This document shows, piece after piece, positions 18,480 to 26,258 of a stretch of 64,000 bases of DNA. Within the stretch, counting starts at the first letter, position 1, and each line of letters starts with the position of its first letter. The position numbers were made by a program, and so were the translations under genes. Source of the DNA: Saccharothrix syringae (lineage in GTDB: Bacteria > Actinomycetota > Actinomycetes > Mycobacteriales > Pseudonocardiaceae); NCBI RefSeq assembly GCF_009498035.1, contig NZ_CP034550.1, positions 10,106,001-10,170,000 of the forward strand, in the 5' to 3' direction. The notes below the pieces were generated by a model. It searched no databases. It was given only the letters and a program-made list of their open reading frames with translations, and was not told the DNA's origin.

Positions 18480-19348
18480 CCGCGCCGTCGCTGCTGCTGC
18501 TCGACCTCGACGGCGTGCTGCGGCGGTTCGGGCCGGACGCGCCGATCGAGGAGGAGTTCGGGCTGCCGCCCGGGTCGCTGGCGCGGGTGTCGCACTCCCT
18601 GTCCCGGCCCGCGATCGTCGGCGAGGTCGGTGACGAGCGGTGGCGCGAGGCCGTGCGGGACCAGCTCGTCCGCGAGGGCGTCCCGGCCGACCGGGCCGCC
18701 GGCGCGGTGGCCGCGTGGACGCGCGTCGGCGAGGTGGTGCCCGAGGCGCTGGAGCTGGTGCGGCGGGTCCGCGGGCGGTGCCGGGTGGCGCTGCTGTCCA
18801 ACGCCACCGACCGGCTGCCGCGCGACCTGGCCGAGCTGGGCCTGGACCGCGAGGTGGACGCGGTGGTGACCTCGGCGCGGCTGGGGGTGGCCAAGCCGTC
18901 GCCCGAGGCGTTCCGGCGGGCGCTGCGGGTGCTCCAGCACTCGGCGTCGGGCACGCTGTTCTGCGACGACCACGCGGAGAACGCCGAGGCGGCCCGGGGC
19001 GTCGGCATCGACGCGGTGCACACGCCGGACTTCCCCGCCCTGCACGAGGCGCTGGCCTCCCGCGGCCTGCTGGCGGAGGGCACCGGCGGCGGGACCACCG
19101 GGGCGGACGGCGCGCTGCTGCTGGTCCTGCACGACCGCGACGACGCCGAGGAGGCCGCGCGGGAGCTGGCCGAGGCCGGGTGGGCACCGTGCGCGGTGCA
19201 CCGGGACCTGCTGGCCGGCGAGGACGACGCCGAGGACGCCGACTGGGTCGTCGAGCTGGTCACCGGGCCCGACGGGCGGGCCGCGTCGCTGCACCGCGGG
19301 CTGGTCGAAGGGCTGGCCGCCCGCTACGACGGCTTCGTCACGGACTAG
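18476..19348 (+). CDS. HAD-superfamily hydrolase with an extra C-terminal domain
   Basis: A 290-residue protein. Residues 1 to about 195 are a HAD phosphatase: nucleophile motif LLDLDGVLRRFG, motif II LLSNATD, Lys in GVAKPSPEAF, and motif IV FCDDHAENAEAA. Residues about 205-290 form a separate alpha/beta domain (LLLVLHDRDDAEEAARELAEAG, ADWVVELVTGPDG) that looks like an RraB-type RNase E inhibitor domain, although this comparison is by eye. The start overlaps the DUF1707 stop (GTGA). The substrate is unknown. Confidence 0.8.
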   Translation: MTAPSLLLLDLDGVLRRFGPDAPIEEEFGLPPGSLARVSHSLSRPAIVGEVGDERWREAVRDQLVREGVPADRAAGAVAAWTRVGEVVPEALELVRRVRGRCRVALLSNATDRLPRDLAELGLDREVDAVVTSARLGVAKPSPEAFRRALRVLQHSASGTLFCDDHAENAEAARGVGIDAVHTPDFPALHEALASRGLLAEGTGGGTTGADGALLLVLHDRDDAEEAARELAEAGWAPCAVHRDLLAGEDDAEDADWVVELVTGPDGRAASLHRGLVEGLAARYDGFVTD

Positions 19349-19359
19349 TCTGCCCGGCC

Positions 19360-19800
19360 ATGGAGGCCGTGGAGATCAACGCGGGTGAGTTCTACCTGCG
19401 ACAACTGCGCGCCGACGACCGCATCGACGACCGGGCGGCGCTGGCGGGCGGCGGTCTCTGCCCGGACGTGGCCGCGGCGGGCGAGCACATCGCCGAGCGC
19501 GCGCGGCAGTGGCACGCCGACGAAGCCTGCTCGTGGGCGGTGTGCGACCAGCTCACCGGCACCGCGGTCGGCGAGGTCGCGCTCACCGCGGCCGGCGAGC
19601 TGACCTGCTGGACCACCCCCGACCTGCGCGGCAGGGGCATCGCCACCCACGCCGTGGGCGCGGTGCTGCGGTTCGGGTTCGGCTTCCTCGACCTGCCCGG
19701 GATCACCGCGAGACCCCCCGACGAGGCGGCCCGACGCGTCGCCGCGAAGTGCGGCTTCGTCACACGGGACCCACTCGGCGTGTGGACACGGCTACGGTAG
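19360..19800 (+). CDS. GNAT family acetyltransferase (degenerate N-terminus)
   Basis: A 146-residue GNAT-like protein. The core SWAVCDQLTGTAVGEVAL, the acetyl-CoA loop region DLRGRGIATHAVGAVLRFG and the terminal AAKCGFVTRDPLGVW give the fold. The motif is GRGIAT rather than the usual RGxGxA/G, so CoA binding is likely but not certain. ATG 19360 is 8 bases after TAGTCT (leaderless). The next gene begins 6 bases beyond its stop. Confidence 0.72.
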   Translation: MEAVEINAGEFYLRQLRADDRIDDRAALAGGGLCPDVAAAGEHIAERARQWHADEACSWAVCDQLTGTAVGEVALTAAGELTCWTTPDLRGRGIATHAVGAVLRFGFGFLDLPGITARPPDEAARRVAAKCGFVTRDPLGVWTRLR

Positions 19801-19806
19801 GTGCTC

Positions 19807-20391
19807 ATGAGGGCCGTGGGTGTGATCATCGCCACTTTGTGCGCGTTGGCAACCGCCTGCACGCCCTTACCGGAGAACACCGCGGACGGCGGTCCGCACG
19901 AGGCCGACATCGCGTCCGCGACCACCGCCCCGTCCCTCCCGCGCAGGCCGCGGGAGGTGCTGCTGGACGGGCTGGACCCGTGCGCGGTGCTGTCGCCGCA
20001 GCAGCGGGTGCGGCTGAACCTGGACAACCCGCCCAGCGCGTACCTGGAGACGAGCTTCGGCAACGCGAAGGCGTGCACGATGCGCAGCAACATCAGCGGG
20101 AACGTCGTGCGCCTCGCCCTCGTCACAGCGGAGGGCGTCGGCGTGTGGCTGGACGAGAACGCGCAGGTGGAGGCCGAACCGACCACCATCGCCGGGTTCC
20201 CGGGTTTGACGGTGCGCACGCCGGGCATGGAGCAGGTGTGCAACGTGGAGGTGGACGTGGCCGAGGGTCAGTTCCTGGACGTCATGTTCCGCGACGGCGG
20301 CAATGAAACGAAAGCGACGCAGGACACGCTATGCCTGGGGGCGCTGCGGGCGGCCGAAGAAGCCATCGCCGGTTTGCTGCAGCACCGCTGA
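19807..20391 (+). CDS. DUF3558 family lipoprotein
   Basis: A 194-residue lipoprotein. A signal peptide ends in the lipobox LATAC (Cys near residue 18). The mature part has the DUF3558 features: DPCAVLSPQQRVRL, a Cys in NAKACTMRS, FPGLTVRT and CNVEVDVAEGQFLDV. Proteins of this family are frequent partners of ESX/type VII loci in Pseudonocardiales. ATG 19807 is preferred over GTG 19801 because TACGGT lies 8 bases upstream and the N-terminus then begins like a normal signal peptide. It heads the secretion-substrate cluster that follows. Confidence 0.83.
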   Translation: MRAVGVIIATLCALATACTPLPENTADGGPHEADIASATTAPSLPRRPREVLLDGLDPCAVLSPQQRVRLNLDNPPSAYLETSFGNAKACTMRSNISGNVVRLALVTAEGVGVWLDENAQVEAEPTTIAGFPGLTVRTPGMEQVCNVEVDVAEGQFLDVMFRDGGNETKATQDTLCLGALRAAEEAIAGLLQHR

Positions 20392-20491
20392 CCCACGCGG
20401 GGGATGGTGGCCGCCACCTACTCCCCGTTGTCGGACCCTCTGGCTAGAGTGACCCTGCGCGACGGAATTCGGGAAGACGGGGAGGTCGTCC

Positions 20492-20869
20492 ATGCCTTCG
20501 GAAGACCACGGGCGTGGCGCCGACACGGGCTCGCCACCGCCCGTGTCGCACACCTTGAACGTGGACCCCGGCGCGATCCCGGGCCTGCGCAGCGCGTTCG
20601 CGGGCGCCCTCTCGAAGCTGGACCAGCAGATCGAGCTCGCGATCACCGAGATCAGGGTGCGGCCCTGGGCGGGCGACCCGGTGAGCCAGGAAGCGGCCGA
20701 GCAGTTCAACGAGCGCTCCCTGGAGTCGGGCGACTCGGCGCTGGCCGCGCTGCAGAACTACCAGCGGCAGCTGAAGTCGGCCATGGACGCGCTGACCCTG
20801 GTCGAACGGCAGTACCAGTCCATCGAAGACGACAACACCGGGTTGATGGGCCAGCAGGGCGGCCGCTGA
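20492..20869 (+). CDS. WXG100/PE-like type VII secretion protein
   Basis: A 125-residue helical protein. Its central turn has the WXG-type motif PWAGDPVSQEAAEQFNE between two long helices (residues about 28-58 and 65-110), the usual ESX substrate hairpin. The N-terminus is polar and Pro-rich. GGGGAGG lies a few bases before the ATG. It precedes the PPE-like gene by 28 bases, as PE genes precede PPE genes in mycobacteria, so the two probably form a secreted heterodimer. Confidence 0.78.
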   Translation: MPSEDHGRGADTGSPPPVSHTLNVDPGAIPGLRSAFAGALSKLDQQIELAITEIRVRPWAGDPVSQEAAEQFNERSLESGDSALAALQNYQRQLKSAMDALTLVERQYQSIEDDNTGLMGQQGGR

Positions 20870-20897
20870 CCACCCGGCCCAGGCAAGGGGAATCTTC

Positions 20898-22196
20898 ATG
20901 CCCGATGGACACCGCTGGAACGGCTACAGCCACGAAGAGCTGTACGAGCGGATCCACTCCGGTCCCGGACCGGGGGCGTCGCACGCCTCGGTCGAGCGGT
21001 GGGCCGGCGTCTCCGCGGCGCTGACCGAGATCAACGCCGAGCTGCACGCCGGCGTGATGCGCTCCGGCGCCAAGTGGGAGGGTGACGCCGCCGAGCGCGC
21101 GCGGATGGGCATCAACCCGCTGGCCGCGTGGGCGGACGAGGCCCGCGGCGGCGCGGACGTGATGCGCGTCTCCGCCGAGCTGCAGGCCGACTACATCGCC
21201 AAGGCGCGCGCGGACATGCCCGCGCCGGTGCCGGTGACCGCGGAGAAGCCGAACGTGGTGGTCGGCCTGCTGACCGCGCTGGTCGGCGGGCAGACGGACT
21301 ACGAGCAGCAGGAGCAGGCGCGCGACGCCGCCGAGCAGCGGGCGCGCGAGGTCATGGCGACCTACGCGTCCAGCACCACCTCCAACACCAGCACGCTGGG
21401 GCAGTTCCACCAGCCGCCGCAGCTGGTGATCAGCGCGCCGGACGTGGTGCGCAACGACGCGGCGGGCGTGTCGGGGCCCGGGTGGGCCCTCGGCGGTCCG
21501 CGCGGCGGTCGCGGCCGCTGGGGCGGGCGTGGCCGCTACGGCGGCGGTCGCGGCGTCCGCGGCACCACGCCCGGGTACCGGTCCACCCCGGCGCCGGGCG
21601 GCACCACCGGCACCACCGGCACGTCCTCGGCCGGCGGCACCCGCACCTCCTCCGCGTCCCCGTCCGCGCCCGCCCACGCCCCGACGACGGGCCCGACCAC
21701 GGGCGCCTACGGCCCCGGCGGCGTGCTCGGCGGTTCGCAGGACCGGCGCAGGTCGTCGTCGTCCTCCGGCTCCTCCGAGCAGGGCGCGGTCACCCCCGAC
21801 ACCACCGAGCAGCAGTCGAGCGCGCAGCAGCACGGCGGCGCGGGCGGCGCGGAGCACCGCCTGCCCGTCGGCACGACGTCGGTCAGCTCGGCGGAGTTCG
21901 GCGCGTTCGCGGCCAACGCCCAGCACGCGGCGGTCGCGGGCCCGGGCGGCTCGGCGGGCCCGATGACGGGCGGCACCGGCCAGGCGGGCAACAACGACAC
22001 CGTGCACAAGCGCACCGTGGGTGTGGCGCCCGCGCAGCAGGCGTTCGACCCGTTCGGCGGGCTGGGCGCGGCGCGCGGCGGCGAGGAGGAAGAGGACCGG
22101 ACGCACGACGCCGCCGACTACCTGCGGGAAACGGACGACATCTACGGCATCGGCGGGTTCTCCCCGCCCGTGATCGGGGAGAGCACCACCCTCTGA
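20898..22196 (+). CDS. PPE-like type VII secretion substrate
   Basis: A 432-residue protein. Residues 1 to about 165 are helical with a WXG-type turn (AKWEGDAAERAR), similar to PPE or EspB-type N domains. Residues about 170-420 are a low-complexity Gly/Ser/Thr/Pro-rich passenger region, including an RGGRGRWGGRGR stretch. The C-terminus ends in an acidic segment (DAADYLRETDDIYGIGGFSPPVIGE) that could hold an export signal. The ATG lies 28 bases after the WXG gene, and its stop overlaps the chaperone gene start by one base. Secretion is inferred. Confidence 0.8.
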   Translation: MPDGHRWNGYSHEELYERIHSGPGPGASHASVERWAGVSAALTEINAELHAGVMRSGAKWEGDAAERARMGINPLAAWADEARGGADVMRVSAELQADYIAKARADMPAPVPVTAEKPNVVVGLLTALVGGQTDYEQQEQARDAAEQRAREVMATYASSTTSNTSTLGQFHQPPQLVISAPDVVRNDAAGVSGPGWALGGPRGGRGRWGGRGRYGGGRGVRGTTPGYRSTPAPGGTTGTTGTSSAGGTRTSSASPSAPAHAPTTGPTTGAYGPGGVLGGSQDRRRSSSSSGSSEQGAVTPDTTEQQSSAQQHGGAGGAEHRLPVGTTSVSSAEFGAFAANAQHAAVAGPGGSAGPMTGGTGQAGNNDTVHKRTVGVAPAQQAFDPFGGLGAARGGEEEEDRTHDAADYLRETDDIYGIGGFSPPVIGESTTL

Positions 22197-23002
22197 TGAC
22201 GACGTTCGGTCTGGACCTGGGGCTCAACGACGTGCACCACGAACCGGTGACCATCTCGGCGCTGGAGTTCGACGTGCTGTGGGAGCACCTGCGGCTGGAG
22301 ACCATGCCGCTGGTGCTCAAGGTGCCGTCACCGGGCAAGACGCACGGCGAGCGCGCCGAGCTGGAGCGCCGGGCGTGGTCGGACCTGGAACGCCGCGGCC
22401 TGGGCCGCCCGGTGTCCCTGGACCCCATGCTGGAGGACCTGCTCCACCTGCTGAACCGCCCGCAGCACGAGGTGGACGGCCGCCTGTGGCTGGGCCGCAG
22501 CGTCCGCGTCCTGGCCGCGGCCAAGGGCCAGTCGGCCGTCCTGGCCGTCCTGGACAACGACCAGCTGACCCTGCGCCCCGCCTCCAGCGAGGGCCTCCCC
22601 CGCGAAGCCCTGACCGCCCTCCCCCCTCTCAACGCGGGCCCAGGCCACTCGATCACCCTCCCCAGCGCCGACCTGGACGCCGCGGCCGCCGCCTCCCCCA
22701 CCCCGGACGACCTGCCGAACGCCCTGATCTCCCGAGGCGTCCGCCCCGCGGACGCCACCGCCCTGGCCGAGATGTTCCGCGACGCCGACCACCGGGGCCA
22801 GTTCGGCGCGGCCCACCGCGACAAGTGGGGCAAGCGCGTCCGCACCGACAACGTGGTCGCCTTCTTCGACACCTCGGCCGGCCGCTACCTCCAACTCCGC
22901 CGAGCCACCCCCGGCCAACCCCCCTGGTCCACCATCTCCCCCACCGACCACCGCCGCCTCCTCCACCACCTGGAATCCCTAACCCACCCCCCCACCCCCT
23001 AA
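22196..23002 (+). CDS. EspG family type VII secretion chaperone
   Basis: A 268-residue cytosolic protein of the EspG/ESX-1 secretion-associated family. Typical features are the N-terminal ISALEFDVLWEHLRLETMPL segment, GRSVRVLAAAKGQSAVLAVLDNDQLTL, and a C-terminal DNVVAFFDTSAGRYL plus TISPTDHRRLLHHLESL. EspG proteins bind PE/PPE dimers and keep them soluble for export. It overlaps the PPE gene by TGATG, matching that role. A 22-bp repeat array starts 18 bases after its stop. Confidence 0.87.
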   Translation: MTTFGLDLGLNDVHHEPVTISALEFDVLWEHLRLETMPLVLKVPSPGKTHGERAELERRAWSDLERRGLGRPVSLDPMLEDLLHLLNRPQHEVDGRLWLGRSVRVLAAAKGQSAVLAVLDNDQLTLRPASSEGLPREALTALPPLNAGPGHSITLPSADLDAAAAASPTPDDLPNALISRGVRPADATALAEMFRDADHRGQFGAAHRDKWGKRVRTDNVVAFFDTSAGRYLQLRRATPGQPPWSTISPTDHRRLLHHLESLTHPPTP

Positions 23003-23019
23003 CCCCACCCCCACTCCGC

Positions 23020-23107
23020 GCGTGTCATGCCTGCAGTCCCCGCGTGTCATGCACTCAACCCCCGCGTGTCATGCACTCAGGCCCGGCGTGTCATGCACTC
23101 AGCACCG
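23020..23107 (+). repeat. Four tandem 22-bp units 3' of the EspG gene
   Basis: GCGTGTCATGC occurs at 23020, 23042, 23064 and 23086, spaced exactly 22 bases. Most units continue as ACTCAGnCCC. The array begins 18 bases after a C-rich stretch following the EspG stop and ends before the DUF559-type gene. The same unit recurs in reverse at 24120-24207 and again near 56.9 kb. Confidence 0.9.
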
Positions 23108-23190
23108 AGGAGTTGGACATTCGAAGGCCAGCCCGTTACACCTTCGAGTGAACCGCGTACGAAATTCGCGGCCTCGCTCCTCGGTTTTGC

Positions 23191-24105
23191 ATGATCCAGA
23201 TCCCTGAGGGCCTTCACGGCGCCTATCCGCGAACCGCCTTGCACGCTCACCTCGGCCCCAAAGGTCTGCAACGTGCCATCCAAGACGGCCACCTGGTCAG
23301 CTACTGCCGCACGGTGGTCATCCAACGGGCACGGATGACCAACCTGCACACCCGCGCCGCTGCCGCACTGCTGATGGCGGGACCGGACGCGGCCCTCTCC
23401 AACCACACGTCCGCTTGGCTGCACGGTTGCACCGCCGCGGAGACCGCCCGGGTGCACCTGACCATCGGTTACAACCGCGCCATCCGCCCTCGTCCCGGCG
23501 TGGCCGTCCACCAGCAGACCTTCGATCCGACGGATGTCATCGAGCTTGACGGCCTGCGTTGCCTCGTGATCGAGCACGCGATCAGCGAAATGCTCTGTCG
23601 AGGCCGTCGCAGCACCGCACTGGCCTGTGCTGATCAAGCCCTCGCACAGGTCGCTTCCGGACAACGGTCACGGTTCAAAGCGGATCTCGCCGCGCGGATC
23701 GCGGCCCGTCGTGACCCACGCGGACGTCGACAGGGTCTGCTCCTGCTGGACCTCTCCACTGGCCTGCCCGAGTCACCGGCGGAGAGCACTTTGCTGCTGT
23801 TGATCGCCGAAGCGGGCTTCCCCGTGCCCGAGCCGCAGTACTCGGTGTGCGACCTGGACGGCCGTGAGATCTGGCGGCTCGACTTCGCCTGGCCGGACCG
23901 GCGCGTGGCGCTCGAGTACGACGGCTACGCCGCGCACGTCGGCAAGGCCGATGCCGACCAGGCACGAGCTGACGACCTGCGGCAACGTGGCTGGACGGTG
24001 TTGCGGGGCGCGGCCCCTGACCTGCGAGACACCACCAGGCTGTTCCGACACCTGAGTGCCGCGCTCGCAGCACCTACGCCCAGGTCTCGCAGGTTCTGGC
24101 TGTAG
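23191..24105 (+). CDS. DUF559/AbiEi-like protein with endonuclease-type C-terminal domain
   Basis: A 304-residue protein. The N-terminal part (about 1-170) resembles the AbiEi-type winged-helix plus linker found in actinobacterial type IV toxin-antitoxin-like proteins (ALSNHTSAWLHG, VHLTIGYNRAIRPRPGV). The C-terminal part (about 195-290) looks like a DUF559/Vsr-type nuclease fold: PAESTLLLLIAEAGFPVPEPQY, RLDFAWPDRRVALEYDGYAAH, and RQRGWTVLRG. A Glu-Asp-Glu-Tyr-Asp set could be the active site. Third codon positions are noticeably less GC-rich than in neighbours, hinting at transfer. It is bracketed by opposed 22-bp repeat arrays. Function is unproven. Confidence 0.7.
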   Translation: MIQIPEGLHGAYPRTALHAHLGPKGLQRAIQDGHLVSYCRTVVIQRARMTNLHTRAAAALLMAGPDAALSNHTSAWLHGCTAAETARVHLTIGYNRAIRPRPGVAVHQQTFDPTDVIELDGLRCLVIEHAISEMLCRGRRSTALACADQALAQVASGQRSRFKADLAARIAARRDPRGRRQGLLLLDLSTGLPESPAESTLLLLIAEAGFPVPEPQYSVCDLDGREIWRLDFAWPDRRVALEYDGYAAHVGKADADQARADDLRQRGWTVLRGAAPDLRDTTRLFRHLSAALAAPTPRSRRFWL

Positions 24106-24119
24106 AGCTCGGCGGTCGC

Positions 24120-24207
24120 GAATGCATGACACGCCGAACCTGAACGCATGACACGCGGGTGCTGAACGCATGACACGCGCGGTTTGAGTGGAGGACACGC
24201 GCGGGGG
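24120..24207 (-). repeat. Four 22-bp units in reverse orientation, 3' of the cyclotransferase gene
   Basis: GCATGACACGC is at 24124, 24146 and 24168, exactly 22 bases apart. A degenerate fourth unit (GGAGGACACGC) sits at 24190, on the same spacing. Read from the minus strand the array follows the stop of the gene at 24220 through a C-rich spacer, the same arrangement as after EspG. With the array at 23020 it forms an inverted pair around the DUF559-type gene. Confidence 0.88.
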
Positions 24208-24219
24208 TGGGGTGGGGGG

Positions 24220-24669
24220 TTAGGGGCCTATGCCTTGGCAGGGGCGGGTTCGCAGGTCGGCTACGTAGTCGTCGGGGGCGCCGGCTGCTTCGGCGGCGTC
24301 GGCGACCACGCCGATGTAGCGGGCGGAGGGCAGGCCGCCCTCGTAGGCGTCCAGGACGTAGAGCCAGGCGGTGACCGAGCCCTCCAGGGTCTGGACGCGC
24401 AGGCGGATCTTCTTGTAGAGGCCCAGGGCCCCTTCCCAGCGGTCCAGGCGGGACTCGTCACGCGGGCTCACGTCGTAGAGGACGCAGAACACCTGCGAGT
24501 CCGGGTCCTCGACGATGGTGGCGAGCGCGCCCTCCCAGCCCAGGTCCTCGCCACCGAACGTCAGACGCCAGCCGGCGAGCCACCCGGTCCCCGCCATCGG
24601 GGAGTACGGGGCTCGCTCCATCATCTGGTTCGGGTCCATGTTGGATCCGTACGCGGCATAGAGCGGCAC
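24220..24669 (-). CDS. Gamma-glutamylcyclotransferase-like (GGCT/AIG2) protein
   Basis: A 149-residue GGCT-fold protein. The substrate loop YAAYGSNMDP is at the N-terminus, the likely catalytic Glu is in RLDRWEGA, and the strand order matches the family (VFCVLYDVSP, VTAWLYVLDAYEGGLPSARYIGV). Members cleave gamma-glutamyl peptides to 5-oxoproline, or act in related amide chemistry. GTG 24669 is chosen because the YGSN motif follows at once and TAGGCT lies 7 bases upstream (leaderless). The longer upstream frame is unsupported. Confidence 0.85.
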   Translation of the reverse strand: MPLYAAYGSNMDPNQMMERAPYSPMAGTGWLAGWRLTFGGEDLGWEGALATIVEDPDSQVFCVLYDVSPRDESRLDRWEGALGLYKKIRLRVQTLEGSVTAWLYVLDAYEGGLPSARYIGVVADAAEAAGAPDDYVADLRTRPCQGIGP

Positions 24670-24797
24670 GGAGGACAGCCTAGCGACCTCTCGATCACCA
24701 GGAGGCACGAGAAGACCGGACGACACGCCCCTGCACCCGACCGCGTACCTTTGTCAGGGCTGCGAACAGCGCAGACAACCCCGGAGGAGGACGTGGC

Positions 24798-26201
24798 GTG
24801 ACCCGCATCGTCATCATGGGCGGTGGCCCGGCTGGTTACGAGGCGGCGCTCGTAGCGGCCCAGCACGGCGCCGACGTGACCATCGTCGAACGCGAAGGGC
24901 TGGGCGGCGCCTGCGTGCTCTACGACTGCGTGCCGTCGAAGACGTTCATCGCGTCGGCGGGCGGGCGCAGCGCCTTCCGCAACGCCGGTGAGCTGGGCAT
25001 TCGCATGGACAACACCGAGGCCGCGGTCGAGCTGCCCACGGTCCACGGCCGGGTGAAGGGCCTCGCGCTCGCCCAGTCCGCCGACGTCCGGGCCCGCCTC
25101 CAGCGGGAGGGCGTGCGCATCGTCAACGGCACGGCCAAGTTCTGCGACGGCTCCAAGGGCCTGGCCCAGCACGAGGTGGTCGTGCTCGTCGAGGACGGCA
25201 CCCGCGAGGTGCTGCCCGCCGACGTGGTGCTCATCGCCACCGGCGCGACCCCGCGCGTCCTGCCCGGCGCCGAGCCGGACGGCAAGCGCATCCTCACCTG
25301 GCGCCAGATCTACGACCTCCCCGAGCTGCCGGAGCACCTGGCCGTCATCGGTTCGGGTGTCACCGGTGTGGAGTTCGCCTCCGCCTACACCGAGCTGGGC
25401 GTGAAGGTGACCATGGTCTCTTCACGCGATCGTGTGCTCCCGCACGAGGACGCCGACGCGGCCGCGGTGCTGGAGGACGTCTTCGCCGAGCGCGGCACCG
25501 CCGTGGTCAAGCACGCCCGCGCGGACCGGGTGGAGAACGTCGGCGACGGCGTCCGGATTCACCTGGAGGACGGTCGCACGATCGAGGCGAGCCACGCCCT
25601 GATGACCGTCGGCTCGGTGCCCAACACCACCGACCTCGGCCTGGAGAAGGTCGGCATCGAGGTCGGCCGCGGCGGGTACATCCCGGTCGACCGGGTCTCC
25701 CGCACCAACATCTCCGGCGTCTACGCGGCGGGCGACTGCACCGGCGTGCTGCTGCTGGCCTCGGTGGCCGCCATGCAGGGCCGCATCGCCATGTGGCACG
25801 CGCTGGGCGAGGGCGTCAGCCCGATCAAGCTCAAGACGGTCGCCGCGAACGTGTTCACCAACCCGGAGATCGCCAGCGTCGGCATCAGCCAGCAGGCGAT
25901 CGACTCCGGCGAGGTGCCCGCGCGCACCATCATGCTGCCGCTGGCCACCAACCCGCGGGCCAAGATGGAGGGCCTGCGCCGCGGCTTCGTCAAGCTGTTC
26001 TGCCGCCCGGCGACCGGCGTGGTCATCGGCGGCGTGGTGGTCGCGCCGAACGCCAGCGAGCTGATCCTGTCCATCGCGATGGCCGTGCAGAACCAGCTCA
26101 CCGTGGAGGACCTGGCCACCACGTTCTCGGTCTACCCGTCGCTGACCGGGTCGATCACCGAGGCCGGCCGCCAGCTCATGCGCCACGACGACCTGGACTG
26201 A
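24798..26201 (+). CDS. lpdA: LpdA-type NAD(P)H quinone reductase (flavoprotein disulphide reductase family)
   Basis: A 467-residue FAD enzyme. It matches mycobacterial LpdA (Rv3303c) closely: IVIMGGGPAGYEAALVAA for FAD, VIGSGVTGVEFASAYTELGVKVT for NAD(P), YAAGDCTGVLLLASVAAMQGRIAM, and the C-terminus AVYPSLxGSITEAxRxLMxHDDLD. The dihydrolipoamide dehydrogenase His-Glu pair near the C-terminus is absent, so quinone reduction fits better than lipoamide oxidation. Cys39 and Cys44 form CVLYDC, a complete CxxxxC pair. GGAGGAGG precedes the GTG start. Confidence 0.9.
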   Translation: MTRIVIMGGGPAGYEAALVAAQHGADVTIVEREGLGGACVLYDCVPSKTFIASAGGRSAFRNAGELGIRMDNTEAAVELPTVHGRVKGLALAQSADVRARLQREGVRIVNGTAKFCDGSKGLAQHEVVVLVEDGTREVLPADVVLIATGATPRVLPGAEPDGKRILTWRQIYDLPELPEHLAVIGSGVTGVEFASAYTELGVKVTMVSSRDRVLPHEDADAAAVLEDVFAERGTAVVKHARADRVENVGDGVRIHLEDGRTIEASHALMTVGSVPNTTDLGLEKVGIEVGRGGYIPVDRVSRTNISGVYAAGDCTGVLLLASVAAMQGRIAMWHALGEGVSPIKLKTVAANVFTNPEIASVGISQQAIDSGEVPARTIMLPLATNPRAKMEGLRRGFVKLFCRPATGVVIGGVVVAPNASELILSIAMAVQNQLTVEDLATTFSVYPSLTGSITEAGRQLMRHDDLD

Positions 26202-26223
26202 CGGGCAGAGACTGACGGGCAAA

Positions 26224-26249
26224 GGGGGGCGGCGGGAAGGCCGCCCCCC
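26224..26249. terminator. Bidirectional hairpin terminator between lpdA and glpK
   Basis: GGGGGGCGGC (26224-26233) pairs with GCCGCCCCCC (26240-26249) around the loop gggaag. It lies between the convergent lpdA and glpK stops (26201 and 26259). Confidence 0.75.
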
Positions 26250-26258
26250 GGGCAAGAC

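Noticed and set aside
16211..19294. A 1027-codon minus-strand frame across the carboxylase alpha, DUF1707 and HAD genes.
   Set aside because: It covers three well-supported genes on the opposite strand and has no domain of its own.
23020..23107. CRISPR array.
   Set aside because: The 22-bp units are contiguous with no spacers of constant length, there are no cas genes, and units differ from each other.
24798..26201. Dihydrolipoamide dehydrogenase.
   Set aside because: The C-terminal His-Glu pair needed for lipoamide oxidation is absent, while residues across the whole length match LpdA quinone reductases.
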